Shown here: one piece after another, positions 27,001 to 43,014 of the stretch | Position numbering within the stretch: the stretch's first letter is position 1 | Layout of the letters: each line of letters starts with the position of its first letter | Assembly (NCBI RefSeq): GCF_043641665.1 | Contig: NC_092201.1 | Span: forward strand, 854,001 to 918,000 | From: Enoplosus armatus | Taxonomy: Eukaryota; Chordata; Actinopteri; Centrarchiformes; Enoplosidae | Direction: 5' to 3' | Length of the DNA stretch: 64,000 nt | The notes under the pieces: generated by a model | The model's database searches: none | Told to the model about the DNA's origin: nothing | Seen by the model: only the letters and a program-made list of their open reading frames with translations | Made by a program: the position numbers and the translations under genes

Positions 27001-30000
27001 AGTCTCTGTGCCAGGTCCTGCAGTCTGCCGGGTTCTTCAACGTGGAACAGGTTCGATTCCGCCTCCAGAGCTCTGCTTTAAATATCGGTGGTGACTTGAA
27101 CACATTTTCTGCACACTTTAAGTTCATAGCTGTTGTCATGATGTTTGATATTAACAGAACTGTTCCTCTAGTGTTAGAATAAGAGAGAATATGACCCAAT
27201 GAAACACTTTAACCCAACAAAAGAACAATAGCTGCAGGTTTGACTAATTAGATGAAAATGGGGCTGAAAATATCACGTTGTTGTTTTGGAGGAGGACATC
27301 ATGTCTTTCTGTTTTCTTGTCTTCACATAAAATCCATTTCAGACATGTTGAGAATGTCTTAGTCTTTGTGCACAGAAAGTAGAACAGCGGGCGGTTGTTG
27401 GTTTTGTCGGCGGCCGCTGTAGGTCAGTGCAGATATGAGAGATAAGAGGTCCTGGTTTACTTTAGGACCACGTGTTTATATTCACACCCAGAGGCCACAA
27501 GGTCACATCCTGCCTCTCCTCACTTCCTGGATGGCAGAATGTTTTATGTCCCTCTTCCCGTCCCGGCAGGAGGAGGACGTGGACTTCCTGGCTAAGTTCT
27601 CGCGGCTGGTGAACGGGATGGGTCAGAGTCTGGTGCTGAGCTGGACCAAACTGGCCAAGACCGGCAACGTGAAGGACGCGGCGGAGACGCTGCAGGCCAT
27701 GGAGACCAAAGTGCCGCTGCTGCTGCAGCTGCTGGTGCACGAGGACGACGACATCTCGGCCAACATCGTCGGCTTCTGCTACGAATACCTGCACGTCCTC
27801 AAACAGGTGAGCCGGGAGCTCCGCCTGGACCAGTCCGAGTCCAGGAGGTCAGGAAGAAGGAAAACCAAGGAGGTCCTGGAATGTCATTGGATTTTAGAGG
27901 CGTGTGGTTGTGGGGGTGTCAGGAAACAACTAGTGGATTAATTGATGGACAGAAAACAAACTGGAATCTGTTTTAATAATCTTTAATAATTATTCTCAGT
28001 TTCTTTCTTTATTTTATGTGACTGTAAACAAAACATCTACAAACCTCGAGGTCCATTGAGTCGCTGATGGATGAATATCAGGTGGCGTTGGGTGTTATTG
28101 TGTGTTGGGTGTGCCGTATCACATCCTCCATGATAATATCGTTTTTAATATAATACCAGTTGTTGTAAAGCTGAAACGATTGAATCCTCCAGCTTCTCAA
28201 ACGTGAGGATTTCCTGCTTCTCTTTGTTCGATGTGACGGGAAACTGAATCTCTTTGGGTTTCGGTTGTTCAGCCAAATAATGAATCCATAGATCAGTAAG
28301 CTAATCAGCACATTCATTGGTTGATGAAAATGATGTTTATTTTTGACCTACGTACTTCCTGTTGCAGCTTCCCCAACTGACCGACCAGCAGAAAACCAAC
28401 GTCGAGGTGAGTCTTTGCTGCTGTCAAACATCTGCTCATCAGTCTGAGGTTAAAAACATTAACGCTGCTGCCGTCTCCCCTCAGGCCATCATGCTGGCCG
28501 TCATGAAGAAACTGACGTACGACGACGAGTACAACTTTGAAAACGAGGTGAGCGTCTGTATTCTCTGCTGACGGTTCTCCGTTCCGCTCTGAGAACGTTG
28601 GACGGTTCCAGATGTTCTGCTTTTGTTTGTCAGGGTGAAGACGAGGCGATGTTTGTGGAGTACAGGAAGCAGCTGAAGATGCTGCTGGACCGTCTGGCTC
28701 AGGTTTCTCCTGAGCTGCTGCTGGAGGCCGTACGCCGGGTCTTCACCAACACCATGCAGTAAGTCATTTATCATGTAGAGGACAGGATGCCAGGGTCCAG
28801 TCAGACAGCATGAACTTCTAGGATTCTTTGTTATATATTCGGTTTAATAAAAACTTAATAATATCTGCAGCTGGTGTCGTAAACTGGAGATGAAAATTAA
28901 GTGTACCAACAACAATCAAAGTCTTGTTGTTAGCAAACAAACAAGAAAAAGAGTTGCAGCTTCATCTAACGAACATGTGGATATGAAGTTCCATCTGTAG
29001 TTTGTAATCAATAAATCAATAAATCAATAACGATCTGAGCTGAAAGGAGACGATTCCGATATTGAGAACGCGGCGGTGTCGTGATGAAGCACTGAGACCT
29101 TCCCTTCCTCTGGTGTCTCGTCGGTTTTGCAGGAACTGGCAGACGACTCCGTTCATGGAGGTGGAGGTGGCCATCAGGCTGCTGTACATGCTGGGCGAGG
29201 CGCTGCCGGCGTCTCACGGCGCTCACTTCACCGGAGACACGGCGAAGACGAGTGCCCTGCAGGACATGATGAGGACGGTCAGTCACATGACTCTACTAAC
29301 ACTTCTACCTCATTAAAGCGGTGACATTACACGGCTCAGTGTTTTTCTTCTTCGTGAACCCCCAGCTGGTGTCCTGCAGCGTGAGCAGCTACCAGCACAG
29401 CTCAGTGTCGCTGGAGTTTTTCGAAACGGTCGTTCGATACGATAAATTCTTCATCGTGGAGCCTCAGCACATCCCAAATGTTTTGGTGAGTGACGTTTTA
29501 GCCGTTATGAGAAAATCCACACGTTAAAATCCATTTTATGACCAAACGATGAGGTTAGTAGATCAGATGTGACCTCTGTGTGACCGAACTGACGGCGTTG
29601 TGTTCGCTGTCAGATGGCGTTTCTGGACCAAAGAGGACTGAGACACAGCAGCCCAAAGGTCCGCAGCAGAGTGGCCTACCTCTTCTCCAGATTCGTCAAA
29701 ACTTTGCAGTGAGTCCAGCTTCATTTAGACATGAGTGGAAACCAGCAGGTGGACAAAATACCAGAAACTCCTTCCAACAGTCCTGCAGTTTCCTCCAGTC
29801 TGGGTGATAATGTGGTATCTTGATAATGAGATGTTTTGTCCATCATTTGTGCAGAACAGATAAAAGAATACTTTGGGGGCTGTTTGTAGTTCCTGAAGTC
29901 TGATTCAATAAGACAGTTTAAACTAATGTGATAGAAATATTGTGATATCGTGTGTAGTGACAGAATGAATGTGTTTTAATGACTCTACTTTGTGTTAACA

Positions 30001-32712
30001 GTAAACACATGAATGCCTTTATTGAGGACATCCTGACCAGGATCCAGGACCTGCTGGAACTCGCTCCTCCTGTAAGTATCAATGTTCATCATTCACAAAG
30101 CTGTGTCTGTGTCTGTGTCTCTGTTTGTGTCTCTGTCTCTGTCCGTCCTCCATGGCTGTAATCAGTCTGTTGATGTCTACATCAGCCCTCAACTTGCGTT
30201 TTCCTTCCGTCCAGGAAAATGGCTTCCCGGCGCTGCTGACCAGTGACGACCAGCTATTCATGTTTGAGACGGCGGGCGTCCTGATCGTGAACGGGGAGAG
30301 TCCCGTGGAGAGGAAGCAGGCGCTGATGAGGAGCCTGCTGCTGCCGCTGATGGACGCTTTCCGCCTGCTGCTCACCAAACTGCCGCAGGAGACGGAGGAG
30401 GAGCGACAGGCCGTCCTCGCCGACTGTCTGAGCCACGCTGTGGGATTCGTCAGGTCAGGACTCTGATCCAAACTGTCCAACGTTCATGTCTTACCTGATC
30501 AGAGATGTTAGTTTATAGTGGTGGATAGGAAGACTTCTGCTGTGAAACCACATGTCCAAAAACACGTGGGACAGAACACCTCGCCTGTTGCAGGTCTTCA
30601 GTGTGTCCCCTTGTGCCTGTTTATTTCCATTCAAGCACTACAGTATCTAAAGGGTGCCTGCTCAGCTCAACTCATCGTCCTCGTCTTCTCTGTTTGCAGT
30701 CGGACCAGCAAGGCGTTCAGCAACAAGCAGACGGTGAAGACGTGCGGCTGTACGGAGGTCTACAGAGACTGTCTGCAGACCTTCCTGCCTGCGCTGAGCT
30801 GTCCCGTCCAGCGGGGGGTGCTGCGCAGCTCGGTCCGCTCCTTCCTGCACCGAATGATCATCTGCCTGGAGGAGGAGGTGCTGCCCTTCATCCCCTCCGC
30901 CTCCGAACACATGCTGAAGGACTGCGAGGCCAAAGATCTGCAGGAGTTCATCCCGCTCATCAGCCAGATCACCGCCAAGTTCAAGGTACTGAGACAGGAG
31001 TGTGATGAGGAACCGACTGTTAATGAGGACCACAGGATGATTAACGAGCTCCTTCTCCCGTTGCCATGGCAGCGGCAGGTGTCTCCCTTCCTGCAGCAGG
31101 TCTTCATGCCGCTGGTGCTCGCCATCTTCGAGGTGTTGGCCCGGCCGGCGGAGGACAACGACCAGGCGGCCGCTCTGGAGAAACAGATGCTGAGGAGGAG
31201 CTACTTCACCTTCATCCAGACCGTCGCAGGAAGTGGAATGAACGAGGTGATGGCCAATCAGGGTGAGTTAGAAACGGATGCCGTGGGTGTGTGTTTGTGG
31301 TTTGTTCATGTGGAGCCGGCAGGAGGTTGCCTCTGTTACCTGTGGACAGAGCCAGGCTAGCTGTTTCCCCCTGTTTCCAGTCTTTATGCTAAGCTAAGCT
31401 AACCAGCTGCTGGCCGCACAGACATGAGAGAGAAGAAGAGGATTTCCACACATCGTTCCTCTAATAGAAAACCATCCATACGATTATTTATTAATCGACT
31501 GTAACTTCTAATTATGCAGAATTTTAAATGGAGTCTTGTCTCCTCCACCTGCTTCTCAAAGACCTGATGAAACTGTTGAAACAGTTTTTCCTCTTTTGAT
31601 AAGACATTCCAGCTTTGATTGATCAGTAAAATATGAAGCGTTGCTTCCATCTTGTGAATGTTGTGTTCTTGTCTTCAGGAGCAGAGAACATCGAGCGGGT
31701 TGTCTTCACCATCATCCAGGGAGCCGTGGACTTCCCCGACCCCATCGCTCAGAAAACCTGCTTCATCATCCTCTCCAAGCTGGTGGAGCTGTGGGGTGAG
31801 AAACCAAACTGTGGTGTAGATGCTTTCTTTTCTGCTTCAGTGTTTCTCTGTTTTTATGTTTTGTCGTCTTCTGATCAAACCTGCAGGAGGTAAAGACGGC
31901 ATGGTGGGTTTCCCCGACTTCATCTACAAACACATCGTTCCTGCATGTTTCCTGGCTCCTCTCAAACCGACCTTTGACCTCTCAGACGCACAGACAGTCC
32001 TGGTACGTTTCTCTACCAGAGTCCAGCCTGCAAACACAAGATTCTGACAATGTATTAACTAATGAATTAATGAAATGATTAAAATGAATGATTTTCCAGA
32101 CGCTGTCAGAGTGTGCGCTCACGCTGAAAATGATTCATCTCAAAAGGGTAACGACCGTTTTACTTGATGAAAGTAACTTGAAATATTCCTTATATTACAT
32201 GTAGGAGGAACTGAATTGTTAACAGTTGAATGATCTTTTGTTTCAGGGGCCGGAGTTCATCCAGTTCTTGCAGCAGGAGTATTTGCCCTCGCTTCAGGTG
32301 TCACCTGAAATCTCACAGGTGAGACGGTCCTAAAGCATTTCCTTTAACTGTAAACACGAGACAACAACAAGGTCCACACCTCCACCTCCAAGCCTCACTA
32401 CCTCGATAACAGACGTACAGTAAAGTAGTACAGGTGGACTGTTGGTCAGGTAAACCAACTACCTGACGTCGTGCCGACTTCTGACGTTTTACTTCAGGCG
32501 TGTTGCTTACAGTTTCTTATGTCGTGAACTTGATCTTACAGGAACTTTGTCAAGTGATTCAGCAGCCAGACGTCAAAGTCCTGAAAAACTACATTAAGGT
32601 ACGAGTGTATTTATTGTAATCAATGCGACTGGCTGGTCCTCAGCTCATTGATCACCTGGTGAGTCTCTCCCTTCTGTCCCTGCAGGCGTTCTTTCAGCGA
32701 GCCAAGCTGTAG
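24033..32712 (+). CDS. xpot: Exportin-T (tRNA exportin)
   Basis: Karyopherin-beta family nuclear exporter that binds mature tRNA together with RanGTP. Coding exons: 24033-24092, 24291-24373, 24485-24541, 24664-24733, 25120-25338, 26551-26735, 26882-27050, 27570-27806, 28368-28406, 28485-28547, 28634-28758, 29133-29277, 29366-29485, 29614-29708, 30002-30071, 30215-30453, 30700-30985, 31073-31262, 31679-31795, 31887-32002, 32100-32147, 32247-32318, 32542-32598, 32686-32712. They sum to 2889 nt (962 aa), the human XPOT length, with phases agreeing at every junction. Recognisable blocks: MDEQALLGLNPNAD at the start, FIRNKAAQVFAL, EQCIPNLVESW, EEACDCLFEIVNKGMDPVDK, MLAVMKKLTYDDEYNFENEG, SRTSKAFSNKQTVK, FLHRMIICLEEEVLPFIPSA and the end FFQRAKL. 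HEAT-like helical repeats are expected throughout. MDEQ matches known orthologues, but an in-frame ATG lies 27 nt upstream at 24006. The donors after 24092 and 27050 (GTGAGA, GTTCGA) were fixed by reading frame. Confidence 0.97.
24262..24290 (+). repeat. (CTGT)n tract forming the 3' splice site of xpot coding exon 2
   Basis: About six CTGT units run directly into CTTCAG|GCC. The repeat supplies the polypyrimidine tract of this acceptor, so repeat length could alter its strength. Confidence 0.75.
24544..24574 (+). repeat. (GGA)n microsatellite just after an xpot splice donor
   Basis: About ten GAG/GGA units begin within the donor of the exon ending at 24541 (AG|GTGAGGAGG). Purine-rich intronic repeats so close to a donor may bind SR or hnRNP proteins; inference only. 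Confidence 0.75.
24750..25020. repeat. 'AAGTAC..GAGTATTTCCAT' repeat in xpot intron 4
   Basis: It holds GTGGAAAGTACAAGTACACG, CCTGAGTATTTCCATCTTGT and TATTTTATTCTTCTGCTCCT in the usual order for this teleost family. The rest of the intron copy is degraded. Confidence 0.5.
25830..26060. repeat. Degraded 'AGTAAAAGTA' and 'ATTAATCATTTAAGTA' repeats in xpot intron 5
   Basis: ACTCCAGTAAAAGTAAAGTG, GAGTAGAAGTACAGAAGTA and TTGATTAATCATTTAAGTAA are fragments of two common teleost repeats joined together. They lie in the 1.2-kb intron between 25338 and 26551, the longest in the gene. Confidence 0.4.
31340..31410 (+). repeat. 'TTTCCCCCTGTTTCCAGTC' interspersed repeat in an xpot intron
   Basis: GGCTAGCTGTTTCCCCCTGT, then TTCCAGTCTTTATGCTAAGC and TAAGCTAACC. 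This is the best-preserved copy of the family also seen at 1150, 1535 and, inverted, 35140. Confidence 0.65.
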
Positions 32713-33568
32713 GAAGTACAACTGGAAGTTCTCTGGGACTGAAAGGACACTTCACAGGAAGTGGTCGTACACGCCACTTACAACAAAACAATGGAACTTA
32801 GCATAGGAGCTGCTTTTGCACTTAAAGTGAACGCGTATCAAAGCCCAGTCTGTGTAAGTCGGGACGTGGACAGAAGGTCGGTGGACGGATAAATCCCTCC
32901 AGCCGCCGACGAGACGAGCTGTCCACGGGGAGCTCGACTGATGATGGAGAACTTTGTGGAAAGTCGTGTGGAAAAAGGCTTTTAGCTGTAAAGTGTGGGA
33001 GAAGACACTATCTGGAAAACATTTGGTAATTATCCTCGAACCATCTGAACGCCGGTCGGTTTGTGAAACGATAGCTTTATTCTAGTCAAACCTGTAGAAG
33101 CCACATTTCAGAACATGCTAGATTTGAGTTTTTTTTGGATGTTGCTGCCGCAGAATGGACAAAAAAAAGGGCTGAATTGTATTATTTTCATTGAAAATGT
33201 GGCGTTGATTTATTTTCTTATGTGTTGAGGAGGTAGATTTTAAGTTTGAAGTGAAACGTTAAGTGCTGACAGCCCGGCTCGACCTGCAAACACCCACACA
33301 CTTTAGATTTTCCTGAATTCTCGATTGAAAAGCAAATATTATCGGTATTATCTCAGCCAGTCTTCTCATTCGTTACCTGATGGGATGTAGATACTCATCT
33401 TTCAGTTACGGCAGCCCCTCATGATAAAATTGATAATAATGGTCCATGGAATATTTTTCTTTCCTGGAAATAAGACTGAATATTTGGGGCTGTTTTTATT
33501 TCAGATGGAAATGAACATAAAATGGAGGAACAAAGTGTAAATAAGAGAATAAGATGTTAAAAAATGTA

Positions 33569-33574
33569 AATAAA
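33569..33574 (+). terminator. Likely poly(A) signal AATAAA of xpot
   Basis: AATAAA about 860 nt after the xpot stop, before the repeat element begins. A second AATAAA at 35783-35788 is an alternative distal site. The choice cannot be made without transcript data. Confidence 0.5.
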
Positions 33575-33623
33575 GTTCCTAGGTTTAGTTTTTTTAAAAT
33601 CTTCATTCCCATCTGGAAACTAA

Positions 33624-34276
33624 GTATGGAAGCCCAAATCTGCCAGAAAATAAAGAAAAAGGATTAAAAGTTACAAATGATAAAAATACTCATTGTATCT
33701 CATACCTGACATACTACTCATAATGTTGACTCATTATGTCAGAAATTTGACCATGTAAATCTATTGTGACATTTTCTGTTAGTATCTAATTATTTTGTCA
33801 TCATTTTATTTATCGTATTTGTGACTTAATCATAATGTTGACCGTGTAAATTGTTGCTGGATTATGCAGAATTTTGACTTTGTGAATCATAGTTTCATAG
33901 TTTCACTTTCAGTTTACTAAGAAGTCACCATTTTCAATTAGTATTTCATAAATGTTATTGATCATGTTTTTATTTATCATACTATTGACTCAAAATTGTT
34001 AACTTATTTTGTCATATTTTTGACTTAGTATTTCATCATTTGACCCTTGCAAATCTCATAATTATAATTTAGTACCTATAAATGTTGACTTGGTAGGACT
34101 GAAAACCGTATAATTGTAAAGTCAAATGTTTGAATAAGACATATAATTTTGACCTGGGAAATGTCACAATTCTGACTCAAAATGTCATAATTTTGATTTA
34201 TTTTGAGTATTATTTTTGTCATTCCTAACATTTCATCTATCTTTTTTCTTTTCTTGGCAGTAATGAGCTTCCATAC
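33624..34276. mobile_element. MITE-like repeat element with inverted ends and a 'CATAATTTTGACTT' core
   Basis: The left end reads GTATGGAAGCCCAAATCTGC and the right end, reverse-complemented, GTATGGAAGCTCATTACTGC: inverted termini about 650 bp apart. Between them are many diverged copies of a motif like CATAATTTTGACTTAGTAT. No transposase is present. The same terminus occurs at 47264, again followed by this core. I regard it as a non-autonomous element family of fish; no database name is claimed. Confidence 0.55.
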
Positions 34277-35139
34277 AACTACATAAACTCGTTCATAGGA
34301 ATCGTTCATGTACAGCTCGTGTAAAAACATGAATTTGCTCGTGTACAGAAGCAGATCGATGAATTTTATATTGCCGCATTTGTGACAATTCAGGATGATG
34401 ACTAATTGATTATGCAACGCTTTCCTGCGAGCGATACTGTGAAGGAGCCGTCAACCAGTAACGAAACCAATCAGTGTGAGACGACGAGATCTAACTGTAA
34501 ACACTGTCCCATCAATTCTGCTGACGTGAAAAACCACAAATCCACTTCTCAGCCGTGGACTGTGTACAGATGTTTCTGTTCTTCAAACCTCTGGATATTG
34601 TGACGCCCCACTTTGTTCTGTCTCGCTGTGCATCTCAGTTACTGTTTCCACGGTTTGAAATCAGTTTGATGTTCAGTGCATTCCTTGTCTTTTGGTTGAT
34701 CTAATACAGTTAGATTAATATAGTTTTCCTTCGGCTTTAAATTTCTTATATTTTCCCAGAAACTTCAGGATGAATTTGGTTCGTGTGCGTCCTCTTCGGT
34801 TGACTTCTCTGTGTGAGATGAATTACATTTAAAATGGCATCTAAAAAAACTTTTGTTCTGAGGCAACAAAACCAAAATCTGACATTAACTGAAAGCTGAA
34901 AAGTGAGTTTACGTCTTGACCCGCAGTAGTTTGACAGAACTTATCTCAAAGTCCACTTACTAGTTAAAACTTCAGAAAAAGCTAATAAGGGAACCTTTAG
35001 CCGTTAGCGATGAGACACAACAGATTAAGCTAACGTTACAAAACTGCTCTGAAACGCATCTTATTTTTGCACTTCTTGTAAATTGTCTGAAAATGTAGGA
35101 AAAGAGAAGATGGATCTTCGTTTTATCTCTACAGAGATT

Positions 35140-35250
35140 GGTTTAGCCTAGCTTAGCACAAAGACTGGAAGCAGGGGGAAACAGCTAGCCTAGCTCTGTC
35201 CAAACGGTGGACTGCTGAACTATTTTTTGCTAAGCTAGGCTAACCACGTC
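35140..35250 (-). repeat. 'TTAGCACAAAGACTGGAAGC' interspersed repeat, inverted
   Basis: It reads TAGCCTAGCTTAGCACAAAG, then ACTGGAAGCAGGGGGAAACA and GCTAGCCTAGCTCTGTCC, the reverse complement of the 1535 and 31340 copies. TGCTAAGCTAGGCTAACC at about 35228 extends the element. Confidence 0.65.
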
Positions 35251-35863
35251 CTGACCTCTGTTCTAAAACACAGACAGGAGACTGACATCCATCTGAACGT
35301 CTCACTCTCACAAAGACAAACGTTTTCTTCGGTTTTGCCACAGTTTCACCTCCGTACACGTGCTAATCTGTTTCAACACTAAAATCACGAAACACAGACG
35401 CACAGCGGACTCGGTCACTTCACCCGCACTTCATTCACCTGTTATGGGAACCAAGTCCGATAATATCACAAACACCTGAAGTCATATCAGTGTGACTGTT
35501 CCTCATCGTACCGTCGTAGTGTTAGCTCACTGAACTAGGATCAGCCGGCTCAAAAGGAGGAGGCAAATAAAAACTGAGACATCAGATTATTTTGGAAGAG
35601 CATGACCACTCGAAACCCGGCTTCATGAGATGGTTGTTGAATATTCAGGCTGCTGCAGCCTGTTTTTATTTTAGGTTTGCTCATATCTAAGAAAAACTTG
35701 CCAAATAAATTTGTTTGTTCATTGATGGTGAAATGTGTTGATTTATTTTTTTTGATATGGCGATAAACTTTCTGTTAGAACCAATAAAGTGTTTACTAAT
35801 CATGATATCAAACCTCCTGCTTTATTTGCTGCTCAACAGCCGAACTGACAGAAGTTTGTTCCA

Positions 35864-36000
35864 CCTCACAAAAGTACATTAATCAAGTACTGCACTTCAG
35901 TACACATTTGAAGTACTTGAGTCTTTTCATGCCTGTTTCTTCTCCACGACATTTCAGAGGGAAATATTGTACTTGTTATTCCTATCTCTCTGACAGTTTT
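35864..36000 (+). repeat. 'AAGTACTTGAGTA..AGAGGGAAATATTGTAC' repeat
   Basis: AGTACATTAATCAAGTACTG, AAGTACTTGAGTCTTTTC and CATTTCAGAGGGAAATATTG appear in canonical order for this very common teleost repeat. Confidence 0.65.
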
Positions 36001-36194
36001 GTGCAAATGAAGATTTGTCATTGTGTAAAGTTTTCTTGTGACCTCTGATATAAAATCAGTGTGTAGTCGAGTGTCTCCTCGTCAGTTATCACTTCCACCA
36101 CTTTTCACTGAAATCAAAGCTTAGAGAAAAGTCCAAAACCTGAAAACAGATTTGTGTATCAGAACTTTCTCTCCCATTAATCACCTCACCACCC

Positions 36195-36260
36195 CTCAGA
36201 TTTGTCTTGAGACCCTTTGGAGGGGCCCGACCCCTAGGTTGGGAACCACTGGACTAAACT
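36195..36260 (+). repeat. 'GGTTGGGAACCACTGG' repeat terminus
   Basis: GGCCCGACCCCTAGGTTGGG followed by AACCACTGGACTAAAC is a familiar end of a fish interspersed repeat. A short similar tag (GGGGTTCCCAACATAAGA) lies inverted at 509-526. Confidence 0.45.
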
Positions 36261-36350
36261 AGCTTAGTGTATATAAAGAAGTGAAAACGATACTGGTTTT
36301 AGAGCGAGAGTACTGTAATGGTGAACATCACATTAGATTCAGTGATCACC

Positions 36351-36356
36351 TTTATT
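36351..36356 (-). terminator. Likely poly(A) signal AATAAA of rtcb
   Basis: On the minus strand AATAAA lies about 240 nt after the rtcb stop codon. Plausible position and orientation; the actual cleavage site is not known. Confidence 0.5.
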
Positions 36357-36597
36357 TGGATCACAGATTTGACAAAAACAAAAATATTTTTACACTTTTT
36401 CAGGTAAGAAATAAAATTTTCAATCTCATTTTTTGTCTCTGCTCAGTTGCATTTTCTTCAACGTAAATGAATTCCAAAACAAAAATAAAACTGAAGCAAA
36501 CATCTTCTGCTTTTAAAGATCCGTGTACTCGAGTCTGAGTGTTTTTAGCGTCATGACTTCCTTTGCTGTGGAGTGAATTGTCTTTAAACGTAGTTCT

Positions 36598-40821
<4,224 letters not shown>

Positions 40822-41509
40822 TGTTCTGATCGGAAAAGGTTTAATTTAACAGAATTTAATGCTGCGTTTCACCGGCTGTCTGATGCCCAGTGCCAACAGT
40901 CAGAGCGGTACGGAAGCCCGCTGACGTTTTGACAGTAAAACGCGGTTGTTAATTAAGCATGACTCATGAAAAATGTACTTTTAAAAGAAAAGAATAAAAT
41001 GTCGACTGTGAAAGTGTTTTGCTACAACTGCAGAACTCATAAGGGAATGTATGTTAAAGCTAACATTGTATTCGTAAGTTGTAGTGCTAACAACTAAATT
41101 GCTCGCTTGCCGTAGTTGTAGTCATTCTGTTGAGTCAAGTTGCGCAGAGACAATCCAAGCAAAGCCGGAAGTTTACACATTTACATTTACAGTTAGAACA
41201 TGTTTATCATACTGTCAACAATAAAACATCATATGGTTAACAATAAACCAAAACAAAATAATCTTATCTTGTGTAAATCGCTAGTTGTTAGAAGGTGCTT
41301 TACAAATAACCTTGGTTTCCCTGAGGAGGGTTCTTATAAAGGTTCCAACCAGAACAGAACAGGCCATCAATGAAAGCCCCTCTAAAATAGTTTCACGGCT
41401 TCTAGGTATTTTTAAATTAGCAAAAATATGGGGCCCGTATTTTTTCACTATTGCATTTTGAAACATGCTAACAGGGGGTTGATCTCGAAAATCTTTATTC
41501 TGAAAACCG

Positions 41510-41633
41510 GAAATCGTGTGTTTAGCAGCGCTAGCTTTGACTCCGCTGTCTAGTCGCTGCTGGTTTGTTTACAGTGCGATTTATCAGAGAAGTGTCTAAA
41601 AACGACCTGGATATTATCACTTTCATTCTTCAT
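41510..41633 (+). promoter_or_regulatory. Likely non-coding first exon and promoter of fbxo7
   Basis: A strong donor, CAT|GTAAGT, follows 41633. The next plausible acceptor, GTCGTCTTCAG at 43013, lies one base before the fbxo7 ATG. The interval from the rtcb ATG (40821) to here is only about 0.7 kb, so the two genes probably share a divergent promoter. The exact start site is not visible. Confidence 0.4.
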
Positions 41634-42239
41634 GTAAGTGTTTTTCTGTTGGACTTTGAAGCTCGGACTGTTTTCATCACCAAAACGCTCGTTAAAGTCA
41701 ACTAACCGGCAAAACACTAAGTTAGCGTTAACTACACTAGCAAGCTGCACTGGTACGCAGCAACTTAACTAAACGTTAGCTTAACGTTCAGACTCTAGAA
41801 ACTAGAAACGAAAACGAAACATTTCATTTGTTATGAAATAAGCCAGATTTTATGCCCGACTTGTTCTGGAGTTCTTGAATCTGTTCCTGTCTTATTTTGC
41901 GATATTTAGCTAATGTGTTGATGATTTTGTCCCTAACGTTAGTTAACGGAAATTAAAGTTATTTGAATCTGAATTTCGTGCTAAATTACAAAGTACAGTC
42001 TGGTTTCAGGCTAACAGAAAGCTGCAGTATCCCAACATGGAACACTACATTAATGAGATTCCTGATGGGATGTTGTGCTTTAATCAGCTAACCCTTCATC
42101 CAGAAAGAGAGCAATTTCATGACACATGGGGTTTTTGTTTTAAGTCCTATCAGCAGGATAACTTTGTACATAAGAATGGACAATTATAGGTGTAAGATTA
42201 TTTTCATTCAAGTAGTTGTAGTTCCTGAGGAAAATACAC

Positions 42240-42840
42240 ACACTTTCAAAGATGGTCTGCTTTAGCAATGAATCTCTTTCCACCAAACTCCATTAACTTT
42301 CCACCACATTTTAGTGAAAACTGTCATATTGAGTTATCGTGCTAAAAAGAAAAACGGCATTCAGTCCTGTTTGTTTGTAGAAACAGATGAAGGTATAATA
42401 TGAGGTATGCTATATGACCAAAAGTATGTGGATACCCCTGTCAAGAAAGAGTAGTAGTTCATCAGAAAATACAGATATGTTCAGAGATGTTCTGTTGTAG
42501 AAATAGGCATTTTTCCACCAAACTCCATGAACTTTTTATCAAATTTGAGTGAAATCTGAGATAAGCTAAAGGTATAATAGTGTGCTGAAAGGCCAAAAGT
42601 ATATGGACGCCCGTGTGCACATATTTTAGTGTACCTTTGGTCTGGGTCTATTTTTCATGGTTTTATTAAAAATCTAATACCAAACTCCATTCACTTTTCA
42701 TCAAATTTTAGAGAAACCTGTTTTTGTGCTAGCCTAAAAAAACTAAATCCAGTCCTGTTTGGTTGTAAGACAAACAAACAAAACAAAAACAGATACACAG
42801 CACAGGTATCATCTTAGGTATGCTATATGACGGGATAGTT
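42240..42840. repeat. Three imperfect tandem copies of a 'CCACCAAACTCCAT' repeat in fbxo7 intron 1
   Basis: Three blocks share the order CCACCAAACTCCAT (or TACCAAACTCCAT), then a run like TTTTCATCAAATTTTAGTG, and end near 'CTATATGACCAAAAGTATGT' or 'AAAGGCCAAAAGTATATGGA'. Block starts are near 42286, 42508 and 42678. CCAAAAGTATGTGGATACCC resembles the ends of fish DNA transposons. An inverted relative lies at 60750-60810. No coding sequence. Confidence 0.5.
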
Positions 42841-43014
42841 TAGATATCTTTTAGATATTCAGTGAACATTTATACTATACAAACTACAGAAGCAGTACTA
42901 GCTTCTCTATTTCTTGTGTGAGTAAATAAATTAATCATATGAGGAGGATTATGGTTGATCTGTTTGATTGTTCTTGTTAAGTCTGTTCATGTTCATTCAT
43001 TTGTCGTCTTCAGC

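Larger units (their letters stand above)
32713..36350. other. Convergent interval between xpot and rtcb: 3' UTR, repeats, no gene
   Basis: xpot ends at 32712 and rtcb at 36598, pointing at each other. The first 850 bp read like 3' UTR up to AATAAA at 33569. The rest holds an inverted-ended repeat element (33624-34276), a GCTAAGC repeat (35140-35250) and an 'AAGTAC' repeat (35864-36000). Another AATAAA lies at 35783, which could end a much longer xpot transcript. No ORF is convincing. Confidence 0.6.

Noticed and set aside
27048..27059. GGTTCGATTCC, an exact tRNA B-box, inside the tRNA-exporter gene
   Set aside because: It spans the end of an xpot exon and its donor. No matching A-box at the right spacing, acceptor stem or anticodon arm can be folded, and the upstream part is coding sequence conserved for protein reasons.
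30662..31158. Long antisense ORFs opposite xpot exons
   Set aside because: They mirror GC-rich xpot coding sequence at 30700-31262 and show no independent similarity.
33624..34276. AT-rich repeat field as an endogenous viral fragment
   Set aside because: No reading frame of useful length and no retroviral motifs; the inverted ends and short reiterated core fit a non-autonomous repeat instead.
41281..41466. 61-codon minus-strand ORF between rtcb and fbxo7
   Set aside because: No family resemblance, no splice context, and it lies in the divergent promoter region of two real genes.
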